Of a stretch of 44,175 nt of DNA, positions 1 through 7,452 are shown piece after piece. The notes beneath the pieces are model-generated. The model saw only the letters and a program-made list of their open reading frames with translations, ran no database searches and was not told the origin of the DNA. The DNA is from Natrinema soli (GTDB taxonomy: Archaea; Halobacteriota; Halobacteria; Halobacteriales; Natrialbaceae). Made by a program: the position numbers and the translations under genes. Location of the stretch: NCBI RefSeq assembly GCF_028618695.1, contig NZ_JAQIVI010000507.1:1-44175 (forward strand), in the 5' to 3' direction. Numbering within the stretch: the stretch's first letter is position 1; every line of letters starts with the position of its first letter.

Positions 1-237
1 TACACAACGACCGCACCAATCACTCAACGGACAGACTCCAGCCGAGGTGCTAAACTAGACAGTGCCATTACCTCGTATTTGTCACATTACCAGCGTATTC
101 GCCGGAACTACATCCGGTCGACAAGTGCTATCGACCGCTGTAACCGGTTCTCAGCGACCGGTTTTTCGACTTACTTGGCGAGCTACCAACGGCGATCGAT
201 ACCGCCTATAGCACATTTCTGTGCCAAGTATGAGTGA
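1..237 (+). CDS. C-terminal part of an unrecognised protein, cut by the window edge
   Basis: Frame 1 stays open from the first base to a TGA at 235-237, giving 78 codons rich in Ser, Tyr, Arg and Thr. No start is visible because the window begins inside the frame. The composition is less acidic than a typical haloarchaeal cytoplasmic protein, so this may be a relic or a chance open frame. I recognise no family. Upstream sequence is needed to decide. Confidence 0.25.
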   Translation, partial: YTTTAPITQRTDSSRGAKLDSAITSYLSHYQRIRRNYIRSTSAIDRCNRFSATGFSTYLASYQRRSIPPIAHFCAKYE

Positions 238-675
238 TTATTTCTAATGTCTACTATAGTCCAGGTAGTATATTTCATACCATGAGTCCTCAGTCGGACT
301 GGCGGGAGATCGAGATCGAACGGAATTTTCCCCGACGACCCTCCGGACGATGTCGATCAAGGCGATCTCCGAGAGCGAAGTATCTTTTTTCGCACGCGGT
401 TTCAGAGAATCAATTCAAGCGACCGAACATCGATAGCGACCGATGGCTTCCGATCGGGCGGTTCACCGCTTCTTTCTGTCTCATGGCAGTCGAGTTCGTA
501 CCCGAGGCGATCGTCAGTGGCTCGATCGCGACGCTCCCGGGACTCGCGCGTTTTCCTTCGTCTGGAGCGCAATCACTGCAGCGTCTGAATGGACGTACCG
601 TCGTTAGTCGTCGGTGCCGGTGATCATGGAACAGGATTCAAAATGAATGGCGACGGGACCAGAGCGTGATTCGAT
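238..675. other. 438-base stretch without a supported gene
   Basis: A 129-codon plus-strand frame runs through here (234-623), but its product is rich in Arg, Ser and Pro in a way typical of a non-coding frame and resembles no family I know. I see no tRNA-like fold, long repeat or strong hairpin. An AT-rich patch around 236-275 could carry a promoter. Confidence 0.3.
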
Positions 676-1100
676 ATGACCGACACAATCGAACTTGAGC
701 TACTCGGAAACGCCAAATCGGTTCGAATCGACGAGCGCCTGTTGACCGTTCCCCAGACCGTGAACCTCCAGTCCCCGTCAGCTGGCGACCACGTGGCCAT
801 CCTTCGAACCGATCCAAAGTGTTGTACATCCACGTGCTCCCACAAGACGGAGAACCTGTGTACTTCGAAAGCGATCTCGCAACCGCAGCCGCCGTCGACG
901 GCGAGTCTCGTAGCGAGTGTTGGGTGTCCGCGTCAGCGCTTGCACCCTCCGATCGGTTCATGATCGATACGCGGAAAGACCAGGATCTCGAGGCCGGTTC
1001 GATCGACGTGGAATACCCCGGGTGGAAAGCGCAACTCCAGAAGCGTATTCGGGAGTTTAAGCAAAAGCAACGGGCGAATACGGTGCTGGCTCGCCGGTAG
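676..1100 (+). pseudogene. Hypothetical protein gene broken by a one-base frameshift
   Basis: Reading starts at ATG 676 with MTDTIELELLG and continues cleanly for about 47 codons to an Asp-Pro-Lys at 811-819. The sensible frame then moves to the one read from GTG 819 (LYIHVLPQDGEPVYF) and continues to the TAG ending at 1100. One base is missing around 817-819. Adding it would give a continuous acidic protein of about 141 residues with a basic Lys/Arg-rich C-terminal helix. The family is not recognised. The next gene, convergent with this one, carries the same kind of lesion, so local decay or a sequencing error are both possible. Confidence 0.55.
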
Positions 1101-1116
1101 TTCGGAGTTCCTTTTT

Positions 1117-1427
1117 TCACACGCTATCCCGCTGCCGAAGCGCATTCTCAATTTCGAGGCCGTGATTCGCGGCGATCTCGCGGGCGAGCACCCACGCTCG
1201 AGCAGGTCTTGGCCGTCGTCGGAGTCGACAGGAGCCGCGGTCGGGAGTTCACCCCATCGCGCCTTTCCCGCAACGGACGTGTCCTCCTCGTCGAAACAGA
1301 CGTAGTAATCAAAGACGGCGCCGGCGTGTGGGTCCGTGCCGACCAGGCGGTCGAACACCGTCTTTCCGGTGGCCAGGGCGTCGTCGTGGGTCGATGCCTC
1401 TACCAGTGCGTAAATCACCATGTGCAT
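1117..1427 (-). pseudogene. Small haloarchaeal hypothetical protein with a frameshift near its C-terminus
   Basis: The frame from ATG 1427 (MHMVIYALVEASTHDD) reads through an FDYYVCFDEEDTSVAGKARWGELP-type region and SDDGQDLLER. It then goes out of frame near 1195. Shifting by one base restores a plausible tail (WVLAREIAANHGLEIENAL) ending in TGA at 1117-1119. The intact product would be about 104 residues. As I recall, proteins of this kind occur in haloarchaeal plasmids and integrated elements, with no assigned function. It converges with the broken gene at 676-1100 and lies just downstream of the hypothetical gene at 1530-1946. Confidence 0.55.
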
Positions 1428-1529
1428 CTCGAACACCTCGAAACGCCGACGCACCCGAAGTCGATGCTCACTCCTGCTGCGCCGGCACCCATCGCCGGCG
1501 CTCGAAAAACCTGCGCAGGCGGTCGATTC

Positions 1530-1946
1530 TCAGGATTCGTCCGCTCGGTCGACAGTGATGGTCAGATTCCCGGACTCGTAGTCCGCTTCGAAGTCGACGG
1601 TGAACGCGTCCGAGTAGTAGGCGGCATGGTAGGCGCGGTGACGCTCGAGCGAACCGGTCGCCTTGAAGTGGAAGAACGCAGCAGACGTGTAGGGCTTGCT
1701 CTGGGTTTCGATTTGCGTCTCAACTGACGCCGGAAGCGCGATCTGTGGCGCGTCGGAGTCGATACTCGCTGCAAACTCCTTCGCCTCCTCGACGGTCGCT
1801 TGTGAATGCGCTGGTGTCTCGCCGGTGAGCATGTTCACCGGGATTTCCGTCTCGTCGGTGAACAGGACATCTTCGAATGTGTGGGTCTCGAGGATCGCCT
1901 CAGGATCTAACTCGCAGTCGTGAAACGGGTCGTCGTGTGGAGTCAT
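1530..1946 (-). CDS. Hypothetical acidic haloarchaeal protein
   Basis: Intact 138-residue frame from ATG 1946. The N-terminus is rich in Asp, His and Glu, and the middle and C-terminus have Ala/Tyr-rich stretches (YHAAYYSDAFTVDFEADY) suggesting a mixed alpha/beta fold. No signal peptide, membrane segment or catalytic motif is visible. It is transcribed toward the frameshifted gene at 1117-1427 with a 102-base gap, so the two may once have formed a unit. The acidic composition supports a real gene. I do not recognise the family. Confidence 0.55.
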   Translation of the reverse strand: MTPHDDPFHDCELDPEAILETHTFEDVLFTDETEIPVNMLTGETPAHSQATVEEAKEFAASIDSDAPQIALPASVETQIETQSKPYTSAAFFHFKATGSLERHRAYHAAYYSDAFTVDFEADYESGNLTITVDRADES

Positions 1947-2402
1947 CGAATCACGAGCCTACAGAGGGGCTCGGTCCTCTCCGCCCCTGAAAAACAGCAT
2001 CTGGTTCGACGCAGTACCGGTCAGCACTATCACTATTGGGATGAGAAAGCGATCCCTCAGGTCGATTCATAATATTACAATCGACTGCTAGTAAGGGGAG
2101 CATTCTGATAACGCAGTTCTCGACCGGGACACGACCTTCACACGTGATCTAACTTGTTGAGAAGCTGGGCCAGAACCCTGACCCACACGGGACCCCAGAA
2201 AGACGATTACCGCAGACGATTACCGCGTTCGACCGCGAAACGGGTGACGTGCGTTGGAACTACGCTATATATAATTTCCACTAAATGACAATTCCACCCA
2301 TACTCGTCGAGGGTGCCATCTTTTTCGCCACGAGTCCCATCGACGGCCTCGCCGTTTTCGGGGACGTTCCTGCGGAGGGGTAGTCATACCGTTAGTGCAG
2401 CG
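1947..2402. other. 456-base gap holding a small PQQ-repeat relic and a tandem duplication
   Basis: Most of this stretch has no coding signal. At 2213-2272 a plus-strand frame reads TAFDRETGDVRWNY, which matches the blade motif of PQQ-like beta-propeller proteins. It is isolated, with no further blades beside it. Just before it, the 13-mer AGACGATTACCGC occurs twice in tandem (2201-2226). Confidence 0.4.
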
Positions 2403-3275
2403 CTACTTGTTCGGTTTCCGCTCTTGCTCGGGATGGTCGGAGATGAACACGCTTGTGTCGTTCGGCACGTCGTCGGTGACCCACGAGTTCGCCCCGATAC
2501 TCACGTGGTCGCCGATATCGACCGGCCCGAGGACGTTGCTCCCGGCGCCGATGACGACGTGGTCGCCGATGTCGGGATGGCGCTTGTAATCTTTCGCCAG
2601 CATGTGTTCCTCGCCCTCCTCCTCCTCGAAGTGGAGGGCCCCCAGCGTCACGTTCTGGTAGATTCGGACCCAGTCACCGACCGTGGCCGTCTCACCGATG
2701 ACGACGCCGGTCCCGTGGTCGATGAAGAAGTGGTCGCCGATTGTCGCGCCGGGGTGGATGTCGATGCCCGTCTCGACTTTCGAGTACTCGGCGAGTTCGC
2801 GCGCGTACTTGACGTGGTCCGCCTCGTAGAGGCGGTGTGCAACCCGGTGGGTGAGGATGGCGTGAAAGCCGGGGTACGACCGAATGATTTCACAGTAACT
2901 TTTTGCCGCGGGGTCGCCCTTGTACGCCGCCTCGACGTCTTTCTTGAGGGTGCGCCGGATTTCCGGCAGTCGGTCAAGTACCCCATCAACGACGCCGGTC
3001 AGGTCGTCCGCGTCGCGACTCGAATACGCCGTGATTCCCTTCCGAATGCAGGTGCCGAGCGCCGTCAAGTGGCGTCTCGTTTCGGCCGTATCGTCGACCA
3101 GGTCCGCCCCGTTCCAGCATCGGGGGAACAGAAGTTGTTTGAGTAGAAGGGGTTCGTCACGCAGAAACTCCCGGCACGGATACACTCGTGAGTCGTCAGT
3201 CGGAAACGGTGATTCGTCCGCTTCGTAGGCTGTGACGAGTTCGAGGTGGGCGTCGCCAGTGTACTCGTATCCCAT
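2403..3275 (-). CDS. cysE: Serine O-acetyltransferase
   Basis: Transfers acetyl from acetyl-CoA to L-serine, giving O-acetylserine for cysteine synthesis in the cytoplasm. The 290-residue product has an N-terminal helical half (about 1-165, with SYPGFHAILTHRVAH at 133-147) followed by a left-handed beta-helix of hexapeptide repeats. The family motifs DIHPGATIG (172-180) and DHGTGVVIGE (186-195) are present; the latter holds the catalytic Asp-His region. Length and order fit the CysE/EpsC type. ATG 3275 gives the N-terminus MGYEYTGDAH, which I take as the start. It has no sulfur-assimilation neighbour in the window and stands alone. A short open frame of low credibility begins on the opposite strand at its start codon. 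Confidence 0.93.
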   Translation of the reverse strand: MGYEYTGDAHLELVTAYEADESPFPTDDSRVYPCREFLRDEPLLLKQLLFPRCWNGADLVDDTAETRRHLTALGTCIRKGITAYSSRDADDLTGVVDGVLDRLPEIRRTLKKDVEAAYKGDPAAKSYCEIIRSYPGFHAILTHRVAHRLYEADHVKYARELAEYSKVETGIDIHPGATIGDHFFIDHGTGVVIGETATVGDWVRIYQNVTLGALHFEEEEGEEHMLAKDYKRHPDIGDHVVIGAGSNVLGPVDIGDHVSIGANSWVTDDVPNDTSVFISDHPEQERKPNK

Positions 3276-3577
3276 TGTGTGACTGGAATACGGTCGATGG
3301 ATGTAGTTCCTTCACTTTGTCTCCCGTCGGTACATCTCGAAAATCAAACGATGACAATGATTCTACGAACAACAATAGTGAAGCAGACGATGGCTCCCCG
3401 TCACACGTGATCTCCGTATCAGAACTGACGAACAATATCGACGAAAGCAGTGTTCGATGCCAGTTTGCGGATCTTCCCGTCGGAGCACAGGAAGAGGTGA
3501 AGAGTGCGATAGACGATCTGCGGTCCAACTCCGAAGATATGGGACGGTCGGTAGTTCCCATCGATCCTGATTGCTGA
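3275..3577 (+). CDS. Possible truncated hypothetical gene ending inside a duplicated block
   Basis: A 100-codon frame starts with TTG beside the cysE start. Its middle (SVSELTNNIDESSVRCQFADLP, then GAQEEVKSAIDDLRS) has the acidic, helix-forming look of real haloarchaeal protein. The last dozen codons lie in sequence repeated, inverted, near 29.69-29.72 kb, so the original gene was probably cut by the arrival of that block at about 3541. No family is recognised. It may be an expressed stub or a relic. Confidence 0.3.
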   Translation: MCDWNTVDGCSSFTLSPVGTSRKSNDDNDSTNNNSEADDGSPSHVISVSELTNNIDESSVRCQFADLPVGAQEEVKSAIDDLRSNSEDMGRSVVPIDPDC

Positions 3578-3822
3578 CTCGATTTTTAGAAGGACTGAAA
3601 GAAATTAGACCGAGTGACTCACTGCGGCACGCTCAGACGGCGATCTCACGACAGTGAGAGAGCCGTCGCGCCAGACACGATGCGAGGCCGTCGCTCCGTA
3701 CAGGGTTGCCGCTGGACGCGGGCGGTCTCAGCCCGCGTCCAGCTGGCTATAGGTCGCCGGAATCCCGGTACAGTTCGTTGGTGCTTCCCATTTCCGCCGT
3801 AACGTGTCGTCGAGTGCGTCCG
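3543..3822. repeat. Duplicated structured block, copy A (inverted partner at 29447-29724)
   Basis: The reverse complement of this block aligns with 29447-29724. Conserved stretches include a GTCAGCAATCAGGA core with a GGGAACTA tail, the segment encoding TLRRK-EAPTN, and a strong hairpin. The hairpin at 3711-3743 has perfect 13-base arms (GCTGGACGCGGGC) and a 7-base loop. A second small hairpin (TCTCAC/GTGAGA) lies near 3650. Conserved stem-loops at a block edge resemble the subterminal ends of IS200/IS605-type elements, but no transposase gene is present, so that origin is inference. Confidence 0.55.
3711..3743. repeat. Perfect 13-base-arm inverted repeat
   Basis: GCTGGACGCGGGC and its exact reverse complement flank a 7-base loop. 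The copy at 29514-29546 keeps the same stem with one difference that would still pair as G-U in RNA. This could be a transposon end recognised as a hairpin, a terminator, or part of a structured RNA. Confidence 0.6.
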
Positions 3823-3928
3823 TGTTGATCGCGTTGTGGATCGGTGGGTTGAGCTCTTCGGGGTGAACTCCTTCACATTCGGCGACTTTGTCTACAATCT
3901 TCAGACTGAGTGATTGAGTGGGTTGCAC
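3728..3928 (-). pseudogene. Truncated HalOD1-domain gene
   Basis: From ATG 3928 the frame reads LSLKIVDKVAECEGVHPEEL then NPPIHNAINTDALD, the N-terminal half of the haloarchaeal output domain HalOD1. The full-length paralogue at 35307-35573 continues into a beta-strand-rich C-terminus. Here the sequence diverges after residue 36 into DDTLRRKWEAPTN, which belongs to duplicated block A, and stops at 3728. So the HalOD1 C-terminal half has been replaced. A stub of 66 residues could still be made. Confidence 0.7.
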
Positions 3929-4176
3929 AACCTCCGATGTCAGGAACTAATACATAAAACCAGACGTTCCTCTAATGACGTACGTCAGACAACGGCCTCT
4001 GAACAGTTTACATGACATATTCTGAGTAGGTGAGAAATGAATGATTACGGTCGAAGAGAATCACTTATTCGGAGGATAGTGTGACTCGATATTTTTGCTT
4101 GCTCGGTCCCACGGAGATCACCGCCATCGTGCCACCGGAGCAGTGGTAACTCGCTCGAGCGGACCATTTTGTCACG
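3814..4176. repeat. Long direct repeat carrying the HalOD1 5' half and its upstream region, copy A
   Basis: About 365 bases here match 35450-35822 in the same orientation at high identity. The match covers the HalOD1 N-terminal coding part and, unusually, more than 200 bases upstream of its start. Shared words include CAGACGTTCCTCTAATGACG, TGACATATTCTGAGTAGGT and CGAGCGGACCATTTTGTCAC. It ends at a common point (CACGTA), after which copy A runs into a thermosome tail and copy C into unrelated sequence. Confidence 0.85.
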
Positions 4177-4387
4177 TAAGACCCAGGCGATTGAGTCTGC
4201 AACCGAGGCAGCCGTCATGCTCCTGCGCATCGACGACGTTATCGCAGCTGGCGATCTCAAGGGTGGCCAGGTTGACCCTGACGATGACGACGATGCGGGC
4301 GGTCCTCCTGCTGGTGGCCCCGGCGGTGGGATGGGCGGCGGAATGGGAAGAATGGGCGGCATGGGTGGGATGGGCGGCGCGATGTGA
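4177..4387 (+). pseudogene. Thermosome (group II chaperonin) C-terminal fragment
   Basis: The frame reads [20 protein letters not shown], followed by VIAAGDL, an acidic Asp run, and a [18 protein letters not shown] tail ending in TGA at 4385-4387. This is the last 70 or so residues of a haloarchaeal thermosome subunit, which folds proteins in an ATP-dependent double ring. The apical, intermediate and most of the equatorial domains, with the ATP site, are missing, so it cannot be a chaperonin. It begins exactly where the HalOD1 repeat ends, so a recombination or transposition event joined the two. Confidence 0.85.
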
Positions 4388-4444
4388 GTTCCGGCAAGTA
4401 GCAGTGACTTCCTCCCCACCCTACTCGCTCACGGCTGACGCCGT

Positions 4445-4482
4445 TCGCTCCTTGAGGGGAGCGTGAGACCAGCGGTCTCACG
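4445..4482. terminator. Two adjacent inverted repeats between convergent genes
   Basis: CGCTCC and GGAGCG (4445-4462) flank TTGAGG. Then CGTGAGACC and GGTCTCACG (4462-4482) flank AGC. They lie between the thermosome tail (plus strand) and the end of the PhoU-type regulator (minus strand). They could act as a bidirectional terminator, or be the end of a lost mobile element. Confidence 0.4.
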
Positions 4483-4486
4483 ACCG

Positions 4487-5500
4487 TCAGGCTCCGGTGG
4501 TCTGTCTAGTGACCTGCTGGAGGGCGATCTCGGCGACGTTCGCGCCGTAGCCGGTGGTTCGGCGGAGGCTGTCGAGCAAGAGCCCGAGTACGTAAGCCTC
4601 GTTTGGCATGTCGTGATCGTAGAGATCGCGATCGAATTCCTCGAGTTGGTCCATCAACTGGTCGCGTTTGGCGAGCGCATCATTGGCGGCCTCAATGCCG
4701 GTATCTGTGAGGATGACGTCGGCTGCATCGTCGACGACCAGTCGAGAGGCGGTGCCAAGTTCCGAGAGACGCGTGGCATACGACGGTGGTATCGATGCGT
4801 CCAGCCTGAGAGCGAACTCGGCGATCTTTTCGGCGTGATCGGCGATGCGTTCGAACTGGCGTGCAGCGTAGTAGTACTCGAAGAGGTCGTCCCGACTCCA
4901 CTCCAACTTCTCGACCTCGTGGAGGTCCGTTAGCGAACGTCGGAAGTGGCGCGTAATCATCGCGAACAGTTTGTCAGCCTCATTATCTCTCTCGATAACA
5001 TGTCGAGCCAGTTCCTCGTCCCCGTCGACGATGGCCGACACGGCGTCCCGATGCATCGCGAGCATTACAAGTCGGAGCCGGAGCGTACTCTTCCTGACAT
5101 CCACGTTCTCGGCATCGATGAGATTTGTCAGTCGAATACGAGTGTCGGTCGCCTCTAGTAATTCGAATCCCGAGAGCTCCGCCAACGTTCGCTCGACCAA
5201 CTTCCGGCGGTCCGGCGGATGTCCCGCCGTGTCGATGAGCGTTACGGAATCGTATCCGACCGCATGAGCAGCACGAATCCGCTGGCGGATCATGTTGTCG
5301 CTGTCGGTAGAGACGTCGATTGATGTCGTACGTTCAGTGGTATTGCGGCCGACCATCGCTTCAACAAGTAACGAAGCGTCCTGATTCGGATGTAATGAGA
5401 GCACCGATCCGGCTTCGATCCCGTGTTCCTCTGCCCAGAACTTTGGTAACGAGATGGTGTACGTCGTCCCTCCAGAGAGCTGAACTTTCCGTGTTTCCAT
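4487..5500 (-). CDS. PhoU-domain phosphate regulator with N-terminal AbrB-type DNA-binding domain
   Basis: Starting at ATG 5500, the product (337 residues) opens with METRKVQLSGGTTYTISLPK, the swapped-hairpin AbrB/SpoVT fold seen in archaeal PhoU-like regulators. This is followed by about 280 residues with two PhoU-type helical repeats (for example YYYAARQFERIADHAEKIAE). PhoU proteins control phosphate uptake by sensing the state of the Pst transporter; fusion to a DNA-binding domain suggests a transcription factor. A longer frame from 5551 exists, but the homologous start is at MET. It is divergent from the second PhoU-domain gene and close to the phosphonate locus, so it may control phosphorus-starvation genes. 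No pst genes lie in the window. Confidence 0.85.
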   Translation of the reverse strand: METRKVQLSGGTTYTISLPKFWAEEHGIEAGSVLSLHPNQDASLLVEAMVGRNTTERTTSIDVSTDSDNMIRQRIRAAHAVGYDSVTLIDTAGHPPDRRKLVERTLAELSGFELLEATDTRIRLTNLIDAENVDVRKSTLRLRLVMLAMHRDAVSAIVDGDEELARHVIERDNEADKLFAMITRHFRRSLTDLHEVEKLEWSRDDLFEYYYAARQFERIADHAEKIAEFALRLDASIPPSYATRLSELGTASRLVVDDAADVILTDTGIEAANDALAKRDQLMDQLEEFDRDLYDHDMPNEAYVLGLLLDSLRRTTGYGANVAEIALQQVTRQTTGA

Positions 5501-5556
5501 ACACCGAGTGGACTCGTCGACTCCCTCTTTATCGCTTATATGAACGGACAAATACG

Positions 5557-5572
5557 ATATAGGTGACTATAT
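5557..5572. promoter_or_regulatory. Palindrome in the divergent PhoU/PhoU promoter region
   Basis: ATATAG and CTATAT flank GTGA, forming an AT-rich palindrome 57 bases upstream of the minus-strand regulator. A second AT-rich element (TTTCTATATAG, about 5630-5640) lies roughly 37 bases upstream of the plus-strand start and fits an archaeal TATA box. The palindrome could be a TATA element or an operator for one of the two regulators. Confidence 0.35.
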
Positions 5573-5676
5573 ATCGGTACTGACCTTATTCAGGCAGGAC
5601 GCTGACTCGAGAACATGAGATCCGTCTATTTTCTATATAGGCGTCTGGACAGTCTATTGCGTAGTGCTATCCTCAT

Positions 5677-6636
5677 GTGACGAGTTCCGCCGCTATGTCC
5701 CGGGATATGTGGCACCGACCACGAGACGCGATACGACAAGGGCGTGACGCGACGCTCGCACAAGTCGTCGAATCAATCGATTACACTGCACCGGAGACGA
5801 AGGAGCGACTGGCGGCAGACGTCGGCATCTCCGAACAGTATCTCTCCGAACTGCTTCAGGAGTTGAAAACAGACGGCGTCGTCCGAAAGGCATACGTCGT
5901 CGACGATACCGCGTTGTACGCGAATGCGAACACCGTTTCGCCGCTTCACACCGGCCGCAGGGCTGACGCTACCAAGACCGACGATCGCGAGCAGGATGCA
6001 TCTACAGCCGAGACAAGGGAGTCCGGTGATCGAGGAACGACGGTGCTAGACTTGCTGGCCCGACTCGACGATGTGACCACGGCACAGTACACGGCTGCCC
6101 GCAAATCGTTCGTCGGCGACGAACCTGAGCGCCCGGCGGATGCGTTCGAGTCGTTGGCAAACGAACGGTACTCGGCTGTTCTATCGGAACTCAAGTCATA
6201 TACGCTGACCACTGACTGGCCGGGCAACCGGGTCGCATCCGATCTCGCAACCATCGCCACGAACCTCGAGATCGTCGGCGATCGCGCGTGTTTTGTAGCC
6301 GATGTCGTCAACAGGCAAGAGGTGACGACGACTGGCGTCATCGAGGAGCGTGTCTGTGACATCTTCGACGCAGGTGAGACGATCAACGATTACTTCAAGG
6401 CAATTCTCTTCGACTGTGATCTCGCGGCACACGACGACCTCGTGAATAAGGAGGAAACCGTCCACCGCGACTTGGACGAATTGTTCGAGTTGATCACGGC
6501 ATACGATCCGGAAATATATGGTTATCTGGTGACCGTAACGCGAGCGCTCGAGCGGGCGATCTACTACTGGGTCCACGCGGCCGAGATCACCGTCCAACTT
6601 CAATCAGGCGTTCAGCCCGATCACGTTTTGATATAA
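5677..6636 (+). CDS. Winged-helix and PhoU-domain regulator
   Basis: 319 residues from GTG 5677 (an in-frame ATG at 5695 is an alternative). Residues 25-75 form a winged-helix-like DNA-binding region (TKERLAADVGISEQYLSELL). After an acidic Asp/Thr linker (90-125) come about 190 residues of PhoU-like helices, including two Glu/Asp-rich segments resembling PhoU metal sites (LATIATNLEIVGDRACFVAD and VTVTRALERAIYYWVHAAEI). The role is probably phosphate-dependent transcription control. It is divergent from the AbrB-PhoU gene and followed, convergently, by the phosphonate acyltransferase. Having two different DNA-binding heads on PhoU domains side by side is unusual. Confidence 0.8.
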   Translation: MTSSAAMSRDMWHRPRDAIRQGRDATLAQVVESIDYTAPETKERLAADVGISEQYLSELLQELKTDGVVRKAYVVDDTALYANANTVSPLHTGRRADATKTDDREQDASTAETRESGDRGTTVLDLLARLDDVTTAQYTAARKSFVGDEPERPADAFESLANERYSAVLSELKSYTLTTDWPGNRVASDLATIATNLEIVGDRACFVADVVNRQEVTTTGVIEERVCDIFDAGETINDYFKAILFDCDLAAHDDLVNKEETVHRDLDELFELITAYDPEIYGYLVTVTRALERAIYYWVHAAEITVQLQSGVQPDHVLI

Positions 6637-6758
6637 CGTCGACGCCGTCGGCATCCACGCACCGTGTCACATTTCGGCGACGGTTCTGTTATATCGTTCG
6701 TCTAACCGTAAGCAAGCGAAAACAGGTCATACGTTTACTGGGACAGTGCTCAGTCGGA

Positions 6759-7448
6759 CTAGAGTGGGTCCGTCGTCGTGGGTGCATATTTTGAGAGGAA
6801 GGCCTCGAGATCGCGGAAGTCCGCGAGACGCTCGGCCAGCGTCTCGTGGTCCCAGTGCCACCACTCGGTGGCGTCGAGGCGCGCGGCGACATCCTCGGGG
6901 AAGCGCCGGCGAATCGGCTCGGCAGGGACGCCGCCGACGATCGTGTAGGGCGAGACATCGGCGGTGACGACTGCGCCGGCAGCGACGACGGCACCGTTAC
7001 CCACGGTGGCCCCCGGAAGGACCGTCGCACCGTGACCGAGCCAGACGTCGTGACCGACTTCGACCGGCTGGTCGGCCCGCCACTCGAAGATCGACTTGTC
7101 GTCCTCGCCGAGTCCGTACATCTCCGCCCGGTAGGTGAAATGGTGGGCCGTCGGCCTCTCGATGGGGTGGTTCGTCGGCCCGAGGCGGACGTCGGATGCA
7201 ACGTTGCCGAACTTACCGATCATCGTGTTATCGAGCTGAACGCGCTCCATGAGGTATGTGTAGTCGTTCACGTCGGAGGCAGTGACTCGCGCGTGCGGCC
7301 GAATCTCGGTCCACTTTCCCAGCGTGCTGTCGGTGATTGTCACTGGTTCGTGAATCGTCGGTTCGGGAGAGAGCTCGCGGACCCGGGGGTCGCCGTGGGA
7401 GTCGATCGCGTACCGATCGCCGTCCCATTCGAAAGTCGGTTCGACCAT
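6759..7448 (-). CDS. Phosphonate-cluster hexapeptide-repeat acyltransferase
   Basis: Trimeric left-handed beta-helix acyltransferase of the type found in C-P lyase clusters. From ATG 7448 the product is 229 residues. Hexapeptide turns run from [19 protein letters not shown] to [20 protein letters not shown], with the xenobiotic-acetyltransferase-like features [13 protein letters not shown] and [33 protein letters not shown] closes the helix. It starts 4 bases after the phnE stop, so it is the last gene of the phnD-C-E transcript. The substrate is not established; acetylation of an aminoalkylphosphonate, as PhnO does by another fold, is a reasonable guess. Confidence 0.85.
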   Translation of the reverse strand: MVEPTFEWDGDRYAIDSHGDPRVRELSPEPTIHEPVTITDSTLGKWTEIRPHARVTASDVNDYTYLMERVQLDNTMIGKFGNVASDVRLGPTNHPIERPTAHHFTYRAEMYGLGEDDKSIFEWRADQPVEVGHDVWLGHGATVLPGATVGNGAVVAAGAVVTADVSPYTIVGGVPAEPIRRRFPEDVAARLDATEWWHWDHETLAERLADFRDLEAFLSKYAPTTTDPL

Positions 7449-7452
7449 CCGC

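Noticed and set aside
234..623. 129-codon plus-strand frame
   Set aside because: Arg/Ser/Pro-rich product without family similarity or acidic bias; looks like a chance frame in GC-rich sequence.
4045..4419. Proline-rich minus-strand frame ([16 protein letters not shown])
   Set aside because: It is the reverse complement of the thermosome Gly-Met repeat tail, not a gene.
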